Positions 7,047 to 13,975 of a stretch of DNA of 13,975 bases are shown here, in pieces. A program made the position numbers and the translations under genes. The stretch is from Finegoldia magna. GTDB taxonomy: Bacteria > Bacillota > Clostridia > Tissierellales > Peptoniphilaceae. How positions within the stretch are numbered: the first letter of the stretch is position 1; each line of letters begins with the position of its first letter. Below the pieces are notes generated by a model. The model was given only the letters and a program-made list of their open reading frames with translations. It had not been told where the DNA came from and made no database searches. The DNA is taken from the NCBI RefSeq assembly GCF_018371055.1, contig NZ_JAGYZD010000023.1:1-13975 (forward strand), given 5' to 3'.

Positions 7047-9866
7047 ATGAGTAAAGATAAAATTATTATAAAAGGTGCTAAGGAGAATAACCTAAAAAAT
7101 GTGGACCTTACCATTCCTAGAAATAAAATGGTCGTGTTCACTGGATTAAGTGGATCGGGTAAATCTTCTTTGGCATTTGATACTATATATGCGGAAGGAC
7201 AACGAAGATATGTAGAATCTTTGAGTTCTTACGCACGTCAATTTTTAGGGCAAATGGATAAACCAGATGTAGAATACATTGAAGGATTGTCACCTTCAAT
7301 TTCTATCGACCAAAAAACAACTAACAATAACCCACGTTCAACAGTGGGAACTGTTACAGAAATATACGATTATTTTAGACTACTTTTCGCAAGAGTGGGA
7401 ACTGCTTACTGTCCCGTTTGTGGAAAAGAGATTGTCAGTCAAACTGTCGACCAAATTGTTGACAGTGTAAAAGAATTAGAGGAACGTTCTAGAATTCAGA
7501 TTTTGAGTCCCGTGGTAAAAGGAAAAAAAGGTGAATTCAAGAAACTACTTCAAAATTTGAGAAAAGATGGTTTCATAAGAGCAATTGTAGATGGTGAGCA
7601 AGTTGAATTAGCCGAGGAAATAGAACTTGATAAAAATAAAAAACACGATATTGATGTAATTGTCGACAGAATTATAATAAAAGACGGAATTGATTCAAGG
7701 CTTACAGATTCCATAGAAACTGCTCTTAGATTATCTGAAAATAATGTAAAAGTTGATGTAATTGGTAAAGATGTAATTTCTTACAGTACATCGATGAGCT
7801 GTCCAGACGGACATATTTCTTACCAAGAATTAGAGCCAAGAGATTTTTCTTTTAATAATCCATTTGGGATGTGTCCGCATTGTAATGGACTTGGTTTTCA
7901 TAAAAAGGTTGATGAAGATTTGGTAATTCCTAATAAAGAATTATCTATTTTACAAGGAGCAATAGATCCTTATCAATCTTCAAAACCAGGCGGATATTAT
8001 TTTGAAATAATAAAAGCAATAGCTGATTCTTATGATTTTCCATTAGACAAACCAATAAAAGATGCCCCAAAGAAAATGATTAATGAAATTTTAAATGGAT
8101 CGAAGAAAAATCTCTCATTTATTTTCGATAGTCATTTTTCTGGACGAAAAAAATTCAACGGAAAATTTGAAGGAGTTTTGAAAAACTTAGAAGAAAGATA
8201 CAACAGAAGTACGACAGATTCTATGCATCAAAAAATTGGTGAATATATGACTGATGTTGAATGCGATTATTGTCATGGAGCTAGATTAAAAGATGAGTAT
8301 TTGTCAGTTCGTATAAATGAGAAAAATATTTACGAAATTTGCCAAATGCCTGTAAAAGATTCTCTTCAATGGTTCAAAGATTTGGAATTGGAAGAGTCCA
8401 AGAAATTTATTGGAGACGAAATATTGAAGGAGATTATAAGTAGACTTCAATTTTTGAATGATGTAGGGCTTGATTATTTGACTTTGGATAGATCTGCTTC
8501 TACTTTATCTGGTGGAGAATCTCAGAGAATTAGATTGGCAACACAAATTGGATCTGCATTGGTCGGCGTTGTCTATGTATTAGATGAACCTTCAATCGGA
8601 CTTCACCAAAGGGACAATGACAAATTGATTAAGGCGCTTAGAAATTTGACGGATATTGGAAATACTTTGGTTGTAGTTGAACACGATGAAGATACGATGA
8701 AAGAATGTGATTACCTTGTTGACATCGGACCGGGAGCTGGTGTTCACGGTGGAGAAATCGTAGCTTGTGGAACTATTGACGATATTATAAAAGAAAAAAG
8801 ATCAATTACAGGAAAGTATTTGTCTGGAGAATTGGCAATTCCTGTTCCTGAACAAAGACGAAAACCAAATGGATACTTAGAATTTAAAGGTTGCAAAGAA
8901 AATAACCTAAAGAATATAAATGCGAAATTTGCACTTTCATGCTTCAACTGTGTTACAGGTGTTTCAGGATCTGGAAAATCTTCATTGGTCAATGAAATTG
9001 TCTACAAGAAATTAGCTAGAGATTTGAATAATGCGAAAATGAAAAACGGTAAATTCAAATCGACGACTGGAATTGAAAATTTGGATAAAGTTGTACAAAT
9101 CGATCAATCTCCGATTGGTAGAACGCCTAGAAGTAATCCAGCGACTTATACAAAAGTATTTGATTTGATAAGAGATTTGTTTGCATCGACTCCTGAAGCA
9201 AATATGAGAGGATATCAAAAAGGAAGATTTTCATTTAACGTAAAGGGTGGAAGGTGTGAAGCTTGTAAGGGCGATGGAACTATAAAAGTAGAAATGCACT
9301 TTTTACCAGACGTTTATGTTCCTTGTGATGTTTGTAAAGGAAAAAGATACAACAGAGAAACTTTGCAAGTAAAATACAAGGGCAAAAATATTGCTGATGT
9401 ATTGGATATGACGATTGATGAAGCGTTAGCATTTTTTAGAAATTTCCCTCCAATTAAAAACAAATTGCAAACTTTACAAGATGTAGGTTTGGGATATATT
9501 AAATTAGGACAATCTTCAACTGAATTATCCGGTGGAGAAGCGCAAAGAGTAAAACTTGCCAGTGAATTATCTAAAAAAAGTACAGGAAAAACTGTATATA
9601 TTCTGGATGAACCAACTACGGGTCTTCATTCAGCAGATATTGATAAATTAATTGAAGTCTTGCAAAGACTTGTGGATCAAGGAAATACCGTTATTGTTAT
9701 TGAACACAATCTTGATGTTATTAAGGTCGCGGATTATATTATCGATTTGGGACCTGAAGGAGGAAATGGTGGAGGACAAGTTATCTTCCAAGGAACTCCT
9801 GAAAAATTAATTAGTAAGAAAAATTCATATACTGGTCAATATTTGGCTCTAAAATTGAATCGTTAA
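7047..9866 (+). CDS. uvrA: Excinuclease ABC subunit A (UvrA)
   Basis: The 939-residue UvrA is a dimeric DNA-binding ATPase that finds bulky lesions and delivers UvrB to them. Two ABC modules are complete: N-terminal Walker A GLSGSGKS (33-40) with signature LSGGESQR (487-494) and Walker [13 protein letters not shown]-terminal Walker A GVSGSGKS (638-645) with signature LSGGEAQR (827-834) and [11 protein letters not shown]. Zinc-binding cysteine pairs are visible: C122/C125, the CPDGHISY...CPHC set, CDYC in the insertion region, and the conserved C-terminal module C737/C740...C760/C763. The gene begins 9 bases after uvrB with AAAGGAG as ribosome binding site, so it is co-transcribed with uvrB. 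Length and motif order are those of the standard protein. The only terminator-like structure downstream is the inverted repeat at 9878-9924, which also holds the next gene's promoter. Confidence 0.98.
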   Translation: MSKDKIIIKGAKENNLKNVDLTIPRNKMVVFTGLSGSGKSSLAFDTIYAEGQRRYVESLSSYARQFLGQMDKPDVEYIEGLSPSISIDQKTTNNNPRSTVGTVTEIYDYFRLLFARVGTAYCPVCGKEIVSQTVDQIVDSVKELEERSRIQILSPVVKGKKGEFKKLLQNLRKDGFIRAIVDGEQVELAEEIELDKNKKHDIDVIVDRIIIKDGIDSRLTDSIETALRLSENNVKVDVIGKDVISYSTSMSCPDGHISYQELEPRDFSFNNPFGMCPHCNGLGFHKKVDEDLVIPNKELSILQGAIDPYQSSKPGGYYFEIIKAIADSYDFPLDKPIKDAPKKMINEILNGSKKNLSFIFDSHFSGRKKFNGKFEGVLKNLEERYNRSTTDSMHQKIGEYMTDVECDYCHGARLKDEYLSVRINEKNIYEICQMPVKDSLQWFKDLELEESKKFIGDEILKEIISRLQFLNDVGLDYLTLDRSASTLSGGESQRIRLATQIGSALVGVVYVLDEPSIGLHQRDNDKLIKALRNLTDIGNTLVVVEHDEDTMKECDYLVDIGPGAGVHGGEIVACGTIDDIIKEKRSITGKYLSGELAIPVPEQRRKPNGYLEFKGCKENNLKNINAKFALSCFNCVTGVSGSGKSSLVNEIVYKKLARDLNNAKMKNGKFKSTTGIENLDKVVQIDQSPIGRTPRSNPATYTKVFDLIRDLFASTPEANMRGYQKGRFSFNVKGGRCEACKGDGTIKVEMHFLPDVYVPCDVCKGKRYNRETLQVKYKGKNIADVLDMTIDEALAFFRNFPPIKNKLQTLQDVGLGYIKLGQSSTELSGGEAQRVKLASELSKKSTGKTVYILDEPTTGLHSADIDKLIEVLQRLVDQGNTVIVIEHNLDVIKVADYIIDLGPEGGNGGGQVIFQGTPEKLISKKNSYTGQYLALKLNR

Positions 9867-9877
9867 ATTTTTGTAAT

Positions 9878-9927
9878 AATCACCTTCTGCTTTTTAGTGT
9901 ATAATAAAAGTTAAGAAGGTGATTTTT
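9878..9927 (+). promoter_or_regulatory. Inverted repeat holding the promoter and ribosome binding site of the two-component operon
   Basis: AATCACCTTCT (9878-9888) and AGAAGGTGATT (9914-9924) are perfect 11-bp complements. Inside them CTTTT (9890-9894) pairs with AAAAG (9906-9910). TATAAT (9900-9905) lies in the apical loop, and T's follow the right arm (five counted from 9923 to 9927). The right arm contains the AGAAGGTGA Shine-Dalgarno sequence for the ATG at 9928. RNA entering from uvrA would carry both arms and could fold as a terminator that also hides this site; RNA started from the internal -10 (predicted start near 9912) would lack the left arm. No good -35 is seen 17 bases upstream. 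Confidence 0.6.
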
Positions 9928-10617
9928 ATGTACAATATTATGGTTGTCGACGACGAAAAAGACATAGTAAAAGCCATAGAAATATATTTGAAAACAGATA
10001 ATTACAATGTGTTGAAGGCTTATAATGGTTACGATGCATTAGAATTAATGGAAAAGAATAAAATAGATTTGTTTTTGGTAGATATAATGATGGAAGGAAT
10101 GGACGGATTAGAACTAACACAAAAAATAAGAGAAGTATCTAACGCGCCAATCATAATTTTGTCTGCAAAAAGCGAACTGAATGATAAGGTTATGGGATTG
10201 AATTTGGGTGCTGACGATTATATTACGAAACCTTTCGATGCCGTGGAATTATTGGCTAGAATCAAATCTAGTTTGAGAAGACTAGAACTTAGTAAAGACA
10301 ATTCTCTAAATGGGAATGTATTCTCAGCGGGGAGATTGACAATCAACGACGACAAAAAAGAAGTGTTGATAGATGGCGAAGAAATAAAGTTAACTCCATA
10401 TGAGTACGGAATAATTTTACTTTTATTAAAAAACAAAGGTATAGTATTCACATCAGAAGAAATTTATGAAAATGTGTGGGAAGCTCCACCTTATGATGTC
10501 AAAAAAATAGTTTCAGTCCACATATCAAGACTCAGAGAAAAAGTTGAAATCAATCCTAGAAGACCTGATTTGATTAAATCTGTGTATGGAATGGGATATA
10601 AGATAGAGGATATTTAA
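9928..10617 (+). CDS. Two-component response regulator, OmpR/PhoB family
   Basis: This 229-residue transcription factor is activated by phosphorylation from the kinase encoded next. The N-terminal receiver domain shows the acidic pair D8/D9, phosphoacceptor D52 in LVDIMM, S79 in the LSAKS position and K101 in DDYITKPF. After a short linker, a winged-helix DNA-binding domain (about 130-229) contains LTPYEYGILLLL-like and VSVHISRLREKVE segments and ends with the family's IKSVYGMGYKIED motif. ATG 9928 is chosen over the GTG at 9919 because it is preceded by AGAAGGTGA at proper spacing and gives the standard MYNIMVVDDE start; GTG 9919 overlaps the Shine-Dalgarno sequence itself. The stop codon overlaps the kinase start by one base. 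Target genes cannot be read from this window. Confidence 0.95.
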   Translation: MYNIMVVDDEKDIVKAIEIYLKTDNYNVLKAYNGYDALELMEKNKIDLFLVDIMMEGMDGLELTQKIREVSNAPIIILSAKSELNDKVMGLNLGADDYITKPFDAVELLARIKSSLRRLELSKDNSLNGNVFSAGRLTINDDKKEVLIDGEEIKLTPYEYGIILLLLKNKGIVFTSEEIYENVWEAPPYDVKKIVSVHISRLREKVEINPRRPDLIKSVYGMGYKIEDI

Positions 10618-11891
10618 TGATAAATTGGATAAAGAAAAGTTTTAGATCTATCGATGGTTATGTTGAAAAACAATTGGTAGATCTACTACTGTATTTTAGT
10701 TTTGGTTTTATTCTTGTATTCACTGTATCATTTTTTATTGAAAATATAATTAATGTATATAATTTTTCAGTTGCCATAACGTTGATATATGCGATGCTTG
10801 CTTTCTTTTATTCAATGGTTAAGGTAGTAAGGACTATTTACAAAAAGAAAAAGAATGCATTTTTAATATATCAATTCATTAGTAATTTCAAAGGAAAATA
10901 CTACAATATTTATGTTGAGTCATTATTAACTTTGATTTTTTTAATGTATACTATGGCAACGATTATGGTTACAAATAGGAATTTGTTTGGGATTATATTC
11001 ATCGGTGCAATTTTAGCGAAAATTTACATATCAATTTTAATCAATAATCTTGGCAAAATACTGCTTAACAAAAAAGTTGAGGCTATGTATTCTGGAAAAG
11101 ACATTGATGTGTTTATTGACGACGAAATTTACAAAGACTCTGTGTATTTGATTAACCATTTACATGATTCGGTTATTAGTACAATGCAAGATAAAATCAA
11201 TTCAGAAAAAATGAAAACTGAATTGATTACAAATATTTCACATGATATCAAAACACCTTTAACTTCTATTATAAATTACGTGGATTTGCTGAATCACGAA
11301 ACTGATGAATCTGAAAAGAAAAGATATATTGAAATTTTAGAATATAACGCTAAAAGATTAAAAACTATGGTAATAGATTTGATTTATGCTTCTAAAACTG
11401 GAACGGGAAATATTGATATTGAAATGGAAGTTGTAGAGCTGAATGAATTAGTACTGCAAGTTTACGGTCAATTTGATTCTGATTTCAATAAGTTGGGACT
11501 GGATTTTGAATATAGTGATAAAAGAAAAACAGTTTTGATGATGACGGATGGTGCAAAGTTATCTCGTGTAATCGAAAATATTTTTAGTAACATTGTGAAG
11601 TATTCAAAACCTAACTCAAAAGTATACGGTGAATGTGATGTAGTCGATGACAATATTATTCTGAAATTTTCTAATGTATCCAAGAATAAGATTGAAGTGA
11701 GCGCAGAAGAATTGATGGGGCAATTTGTAAGAGGGGAAAGGTCACGCCATTCTGAAGGTAGTGGACTTGGTTTGTACATTGCGAAGAATTTGATAGAATT
11801 GCTTGGAGGAACAAGTAAAATATCAATTGATGATGATAGATTTATTTACGAGATTAATTTTAAAGTATCTAGAAAAAAGAAAGTAAAATAG
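10617..11891 (+). CDS. Membrane sensor histidine kinase
   Basis: This 424-residue kinase is the partner of the upstream response regulator; its ATG overlaps that gene's stop (TAATG), which implies translational coupling. Four membrane segments (about 23-41, 49-68, 101-117 and 121-141) are joined by very short loops, so there is no sizeable extracellular sensor domain. The signal may be perceived within the membrane or from a partner protein. H209 in ISHDIKTPLTSI is the phosphorylated histidine of the HisKA domain. The ATPase domain has the N box (VIENIFSNIVKYS), the F-box-like region MGQFVRGERSRHSEG and the G2 box GSGLGLYIAKNL. The usual DxGxG (G1) motif is replaced by FSNVSKNKI, a substitution I recall from a Firmicute kinase subfamily with the same FVRGERSR signature. 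No HAMP domain is evident. Confidence 0.93.
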   Translation: MINWIKKSFRSIDGYVEKQLVDLLLYFSFGFILVFTVSFFIENIINVYNFSVAITLIYAMLAFFYSMVKVVRTIYKKKKNAFLIYQFISNFKGKYYNIYVESLLTLIFLMYTMATIMVTNRNLFGIIFIGAILAKIYISILINNLGKILLNKKVEAMYSGKDIDVFIDDEIYKDSVYLINHLHDSVISTMQDKINSEKMKTELITNISHDIKTPLTSIINYVDLLNHETDESEKKRYIEILEYNAKRLKTMVIDLIYASKTGTGNIDIEMEVVELNELVLQVYGQFDSDFNKLGLDFEYSDKRKTVLMMTDGAKLSRVIENIFSNIVKYSKPNSKVYGECDVVDDNIILKFSNVSKNKIEVSAEELMGQFVRGERSRHSEGSGLGLYIAKNLIELLGGTSKISIDDDRFIYEINFKVSRKKKVK

Positions 11892-11920
11892 AATACAAAA
11901 TTACATGATCGACATTGCCA

Positions 11921-11959
11921 CCCCGCTTTAATTTATTTATTATAGCGGGGATTATTTTT
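11921..11959 (+). terminator. Intrinsic terminator of the two-component operon
   Basis: CCCCGCT (11921-11927) pairs with AGCGGGG (11944-11950). After a T-T mismatch four more A/T pairs form inside, leaving a TTATTT loop. A T-rich stretch with TTTTT at 11955-11959 follows. On the opposite strand the hairpin is not followed by T's, so it is unlikely to terminate the converging regulator gene efficiently. Confidence 0.8.
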
Positions 11960-11977
11960 ATATAACTTCAATTAATA

Positions 11978-12751
11978 TTAATTATTTTCCGGATAAAAAA
12001 GATTTATTCCCAATTCCGAGAAATTCTCTTTAATTTGAGAATCTAAATTCTGGTCGGTAATAATTCCATCAACTTCATTAAAATTACAAACTCTAATAGT
12101 TGCTGTATTTCCAAATTTTGTACTATCAGCTACACAAAATGTTTTTGAGGAGACCTGCTTCATTGTAGTTTTTATATCATATTGATCAAATCCATAATCC
12201 ATAATTCCGTGTTTCAAATTTATACCACTTGCACTCATAAAAAATATATCAGGATGGTACATTTTGATAAAATTTATTGCTGATAATCCGTATGTAAATA
12301 AATCTTTATTATTAAGTCTTCCAGAAGCAAGTAATATTTTGATAGAAGGATTAGTAGCTAATATTTGTGCTATTGACAGAGAGTTCGTTATACATGAGAT
12401 ATTGTTAAATTGTTTTATTAATGATTTAGATATTTCTACATTTGTCGTACTGTCGTCTAGAGCTATCATAGAACCTTCTTTAACAAAGTCAGTAGTTATA
12501 GTAGCTAAATTTATTTTTTTTTCAATGTTGATTGTTTTTCTTGTAATCAAATCAAATTCTGGAATGTTTTCGTCAATTAAAATAGCACCTCCATAGACTC
12601 TTTTTAATTTATTTTCATTTTCTAATGTTTCTAAATCACGGCGTATAGTTTCAGGAGTAACATTAAAATTTTTCGATAAATTTTGGACTGTGATGCTACC
12701 ATGTTTATTTAAATCTTGTAATATTTTATTTAATCTATCATTTTTTAGCAT
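11978..12751 (-). CDS. DeoR/GlpR-family transcriptional regulator
   Basis: This 257-residue repressor-type protein has an N-terminal DeoR helix-turn-helix (about 5-57: SITVQNLSKNFNVTPETIRRDLETLENENKLKRVYGGA) and a C-terminal sugar-phosphate isomerase-like sensor domain. The sensor shows D-S-T-T in IALDDSTTNVEI, a SGIN...HGIMDY segment and CVADSTKFG, all standard for the family. Such proteins usually release DNA when a phosphorylated sugar or polyol binds. It is transcribed divergently from the MalK-type ATPase gene, making that transporter operon the likely target. ATG at 12751-12749 is the only usable start, because an in-frame stop lies just upstream. The nearest Shine-Dalgarno sequence, GAGGTGA (complement of 12767-12773), is 15 bases away, unusually far. 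The natural inducer cannot be read from sequence. Confidence 0.92.
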   Translation of the reverse strand: MLKNDRLNKILQDLNKHGSITVQNLSKNFNVTPETIRRDLETLENENKLKRVYGGAILIDENIPEFDLITRKTINIEKKINLATITTDFVKEGSMIALDDSTTNVEISKSLIKQFNNISCITNSLSIAQILATNPSIKILLASGRLNNKDLFTYGLSAINFIKMYHPDIFFMSASGINLKHGIMDYGFDQYDIKTTMKQVSSKTFCVADSTKFGNTATIRVCNFNEVDGIITDQNLDSQIKENFSELGINLFYPENN

Positions 12752-12779
12752 AGTATTTTAAAATTTTCACCTCATTTTT

Positions 12780-12788
12780 ATTATAGCA
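12780..12788 (-). promoter_or_regulatory. Extended -10 promoter of the DeoR-family gene
   Basis: On the minus strand TGCTATAAT (12788 to 12780) is a perfect extended -10 element, which explains the lack of a good -35 (CATAAA at 17-base spacing). Transcription would start near 12773, right at the GAGGTGA, giving a leader of only about 22 bases. Confidence 0.6.
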
Positions 12789-12949
12789 TATTAAAAATAA
12801 TTTTTATGTTTTTATTTTAGCTTATTTACGTATATTTTACCAATACATTAATATTTTTTAACACTTAAAGATTATTATAAGATTAGGAAACAAAGATAAG
12901 CAAAAATAAAACAACAAAAACAAATATAAAATTGTGAAAAACACATAAT
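12789..12949. other. Divergent intergenic region, probable operator zone
   Basis: This is the AT-rich stretch between the divergent regulator and transporter genes. No strong -35/-10 pair is visible for the rightward gene: TTAACA (12858-12863) and TATAAG (12876-12881) are present but only 12 bases apart. Imperfect repeats of a TTATTTTAC-like motif (about 12811-12840, including a TACGTA palindrome at 12827-12832) could be DeoR-type binding sites, but the match is too loose to call. I recognise no catabolite-repression (cre) site. Confidence 0.3.
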
Positions 12950-12960
12950 AAGGAGGTTAA

Positions 12961-13975
12961 ATGAGCAAAATTTCTCTAAGAAATATTTACAAAAGATATG
13001 AAAATAGCAAAAAATCTGCGGTTACCGACTTTAATTTAGAGATAGAAGATAAAGAGTTCATAGTTTTTGTAGGGCCTAGTGGTTGTGGAAAATCTACTAC
13101 ACTCAGAATGATTGCTGGATTGGAAGATATATCTGAAGGTGATTTATTTATTAATGGAAAAAAAATGAACGATGTTGCTCCTAAGGATAGAGGAACGGCC
13201 ATGGTATTTCAAAACTATGCATTATATCCTCATTTAAATGTTTATGACAATATCGGATTTGGTTTAAAAATCAGAGGTGTTGACAAAAATACAAGAGATA
13301 AGAGCATTCGAAAAACAGCGGAAATGTTAAGTTTGACACCTTATCTTAAAAGAAAACCTATTGAGTTATCTGGTGGTCAACGTCAAAGAGTTGCATTAGG
13401 GAGAGCAATAGTAAAAGAATCTGAAATATTTTTAATGGATGAACCTTTGTCAAATTTGGATGCAAAGTTAAGAATTCACATGAGAAAAGAATTAGTAGAA
13501 TTACAACAAAATTTAGGTTCTACAGTTATTTATGTAACACATGATCAAACAGAAGCAATGACCATGGCAAGTCGAATTATTTGCTTAAAAGATGGGATTA
13601 TTCAACAAGTCGGGACGCCGGAAGAACTTTACTCTAATCCTAATAATATGTTCGTCGGGGGATTTTTAGGGTCTCCACCGATGAATTTTATAAAAGGGAA
13701 AATTGAAGACGCGAAATTCTATGATGAATCAAGTAATTATATATGCGATGTTAACCAACATTCTGCTAAAGATGTTGTATTAGGAATTAGACCCGAGAAC
13801 ATCAAAATTTCTAATAATGATTCAGGAATTAAAGTTCCGGTGAAGTTAATAGAATTGCTTGGTGCTGATTATAATATTCACGCTGAGTTATATGGAAATA
13901 AAATTACTATAAATACAGATGCTAATAGATATATAAAAGATAAGGACGAATTAAACATTGTATTTGATGCAAATA
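12961..13975 (+). CDS. Sugar-type ABC transporter ATP-binding protein, MalK/UgpC family (3' end missing)
   Basis: An open frame from ATG 12961 runs past the window end; 338 complete codons are visible and the family is usually about 360-380 long, so only a short tail is missing. AAGGAGG at 12950-12956 is a strong ribosome binding site. Motifs: Walker A GPSGCGKS (38-45), Q-loop FQNYALYPH with Q84, signature LSGGQRQR (136-143), Walker B LMDEP with D160/E161, switch histidine H194 in VTHDQTEAM, then FVGGFLGSPPMNF and a C-terminal regulatory TOBE-like domain containing GIRPENI. This layout is that of the ATPase energising import of oligosaccharides, sugars or glycerol-3-phosphate. The divergent DeoR-family gene suggests a sugar or sugar-phosphate substrate. 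Permease and binding-protein genes are expected downstream, outside the window. In some Firmicutes one such ATPase serves several importers. Confidence 0.93.
   Translation, partial: MSKISLRNIYKRYENSKKSAVTDFNLEIEDKEFIVFVGPSGCGKSTTLRMIAGLEDISEGDLFINGKKMNDVAPKDRGTAMVFQNYALYPHLNVYDNIGFGLKIRGVDKNTRDKSIRKTAEMLSLTPYLKRKPIELSGGQRQRVALGRAIVKESEIFLMDEPLSNLDAKLRIHMRKELVELQQNLGSTVIYVTHDQTEAMTMASRIICLKDGIIQQVGTPEELYSNPNNMFVGGFLGSPPMNFIKGKIEDAKFYDESSNYICDVNQHSAKDVVLGIRPENIKISNNDSGIKVPVKLIELLGADYNIHAELYGNKITINTDANRYIKDKDELNIVFDAN

Noticed and set aside
7279..7470. 63-residue open frame on the plus strand within uvrA
   Set aside because: It is an out-of-frame shadow of conserved uvrA sequence with no ribosome binding site.
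9919..9927. GTG start for the response regulator three codons upstream
   Set aside because: The GTG lies inside the Shine-Dalgarno sequence that serves ATG 9928, and the family normally begins immediately before the VVDDE strand.
11921..11950. Bidirectional terminator shared by the converging kinase and regulator genes
   Set aside because: The stem is good but T's follow it only on the plus strand, so a role for the minus-strand gene is not supported.
12264..12596. 110-residue plus-strand open frame opposite the DeoR-family gene
   Set aside because: It is antisense to a gene whose domains are all recognisable. There is no ribosome binding site and no plausible product.

Overview
The window is strongly AT-rich, uses A/T-ending codons, has strong Shine-Dalgarno sequences of the GGAGG type, short leaders and intrinsic terminators. 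This points to a low-GC Firmicute. The gene content and sequence style fit an anaerobic coccus of the Finegoldia/Anaerococcus (Tissierellia) group, but that placement is an impression from the sequence and was not searched.

Layout, left to right. (1) Bases 1-99 are the end of an IS3-family insertion sequence pointing out of the window on the minus strand. They hold the first 18 codons of its OrfA, with the ribosome binding site buried in a hairpin. (2) Bases 100-3497 are an ABC-2-type export locus: a very large permease, then its ATPase, then a terminator. The permease reading frame is broken at a run of eight A's, giving a 150-residue N-terminal piece and a C-terminal piece that overlap out of frame. 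Removing one A restores a single 807-residue protein made of two similar six-helix halves. A run of 14 T's sits just upstream of its -10 element. (3) Bases 3564-4947 hold a monocistronic symporter of the dicarboxylate/amino acid:cation family in which the usual NMDGT motif is replaced by HMPGS, followed by a near-perfect terminator. (4) Bases 5005-9866 are a uvrB-uvrA nucleotide-excision-repair operon with a TTGAAT-17-TATAAT promoter and a LexA/DinR-like SOS box over the start of transcription. (5) Bases 9878-11959 are an OmpR-type response regulator and a membrane sensor kinase, overlapping by one base. Their promoter and ribosome binding site lie inside an 11-bp perfect inverted repeat. (6) On the minus strand, converging with the kinase gene, is a DeoR/GlpR-family repressor. 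Divergent from it is a MalK/UgpC-type sugar ABC transporter ATPase that runs off the right edge.

How the parts relate. UvrA and UvrB are housekeeping repair proteins. The two-component system could control an export locus of the kind seen at the left, but nothing here links them directly. The DeoR-type regulator and the MalK-type ATPase share a 209-bp divergent intergenic region, the usual arrangement for a sugar- or polyol-phosphate-responsive repressor next to the uptake operon it controls. I see no tRNA, rRNA, CRISPR array or phage gene. No intergenic stretch exceeds 300 bp.
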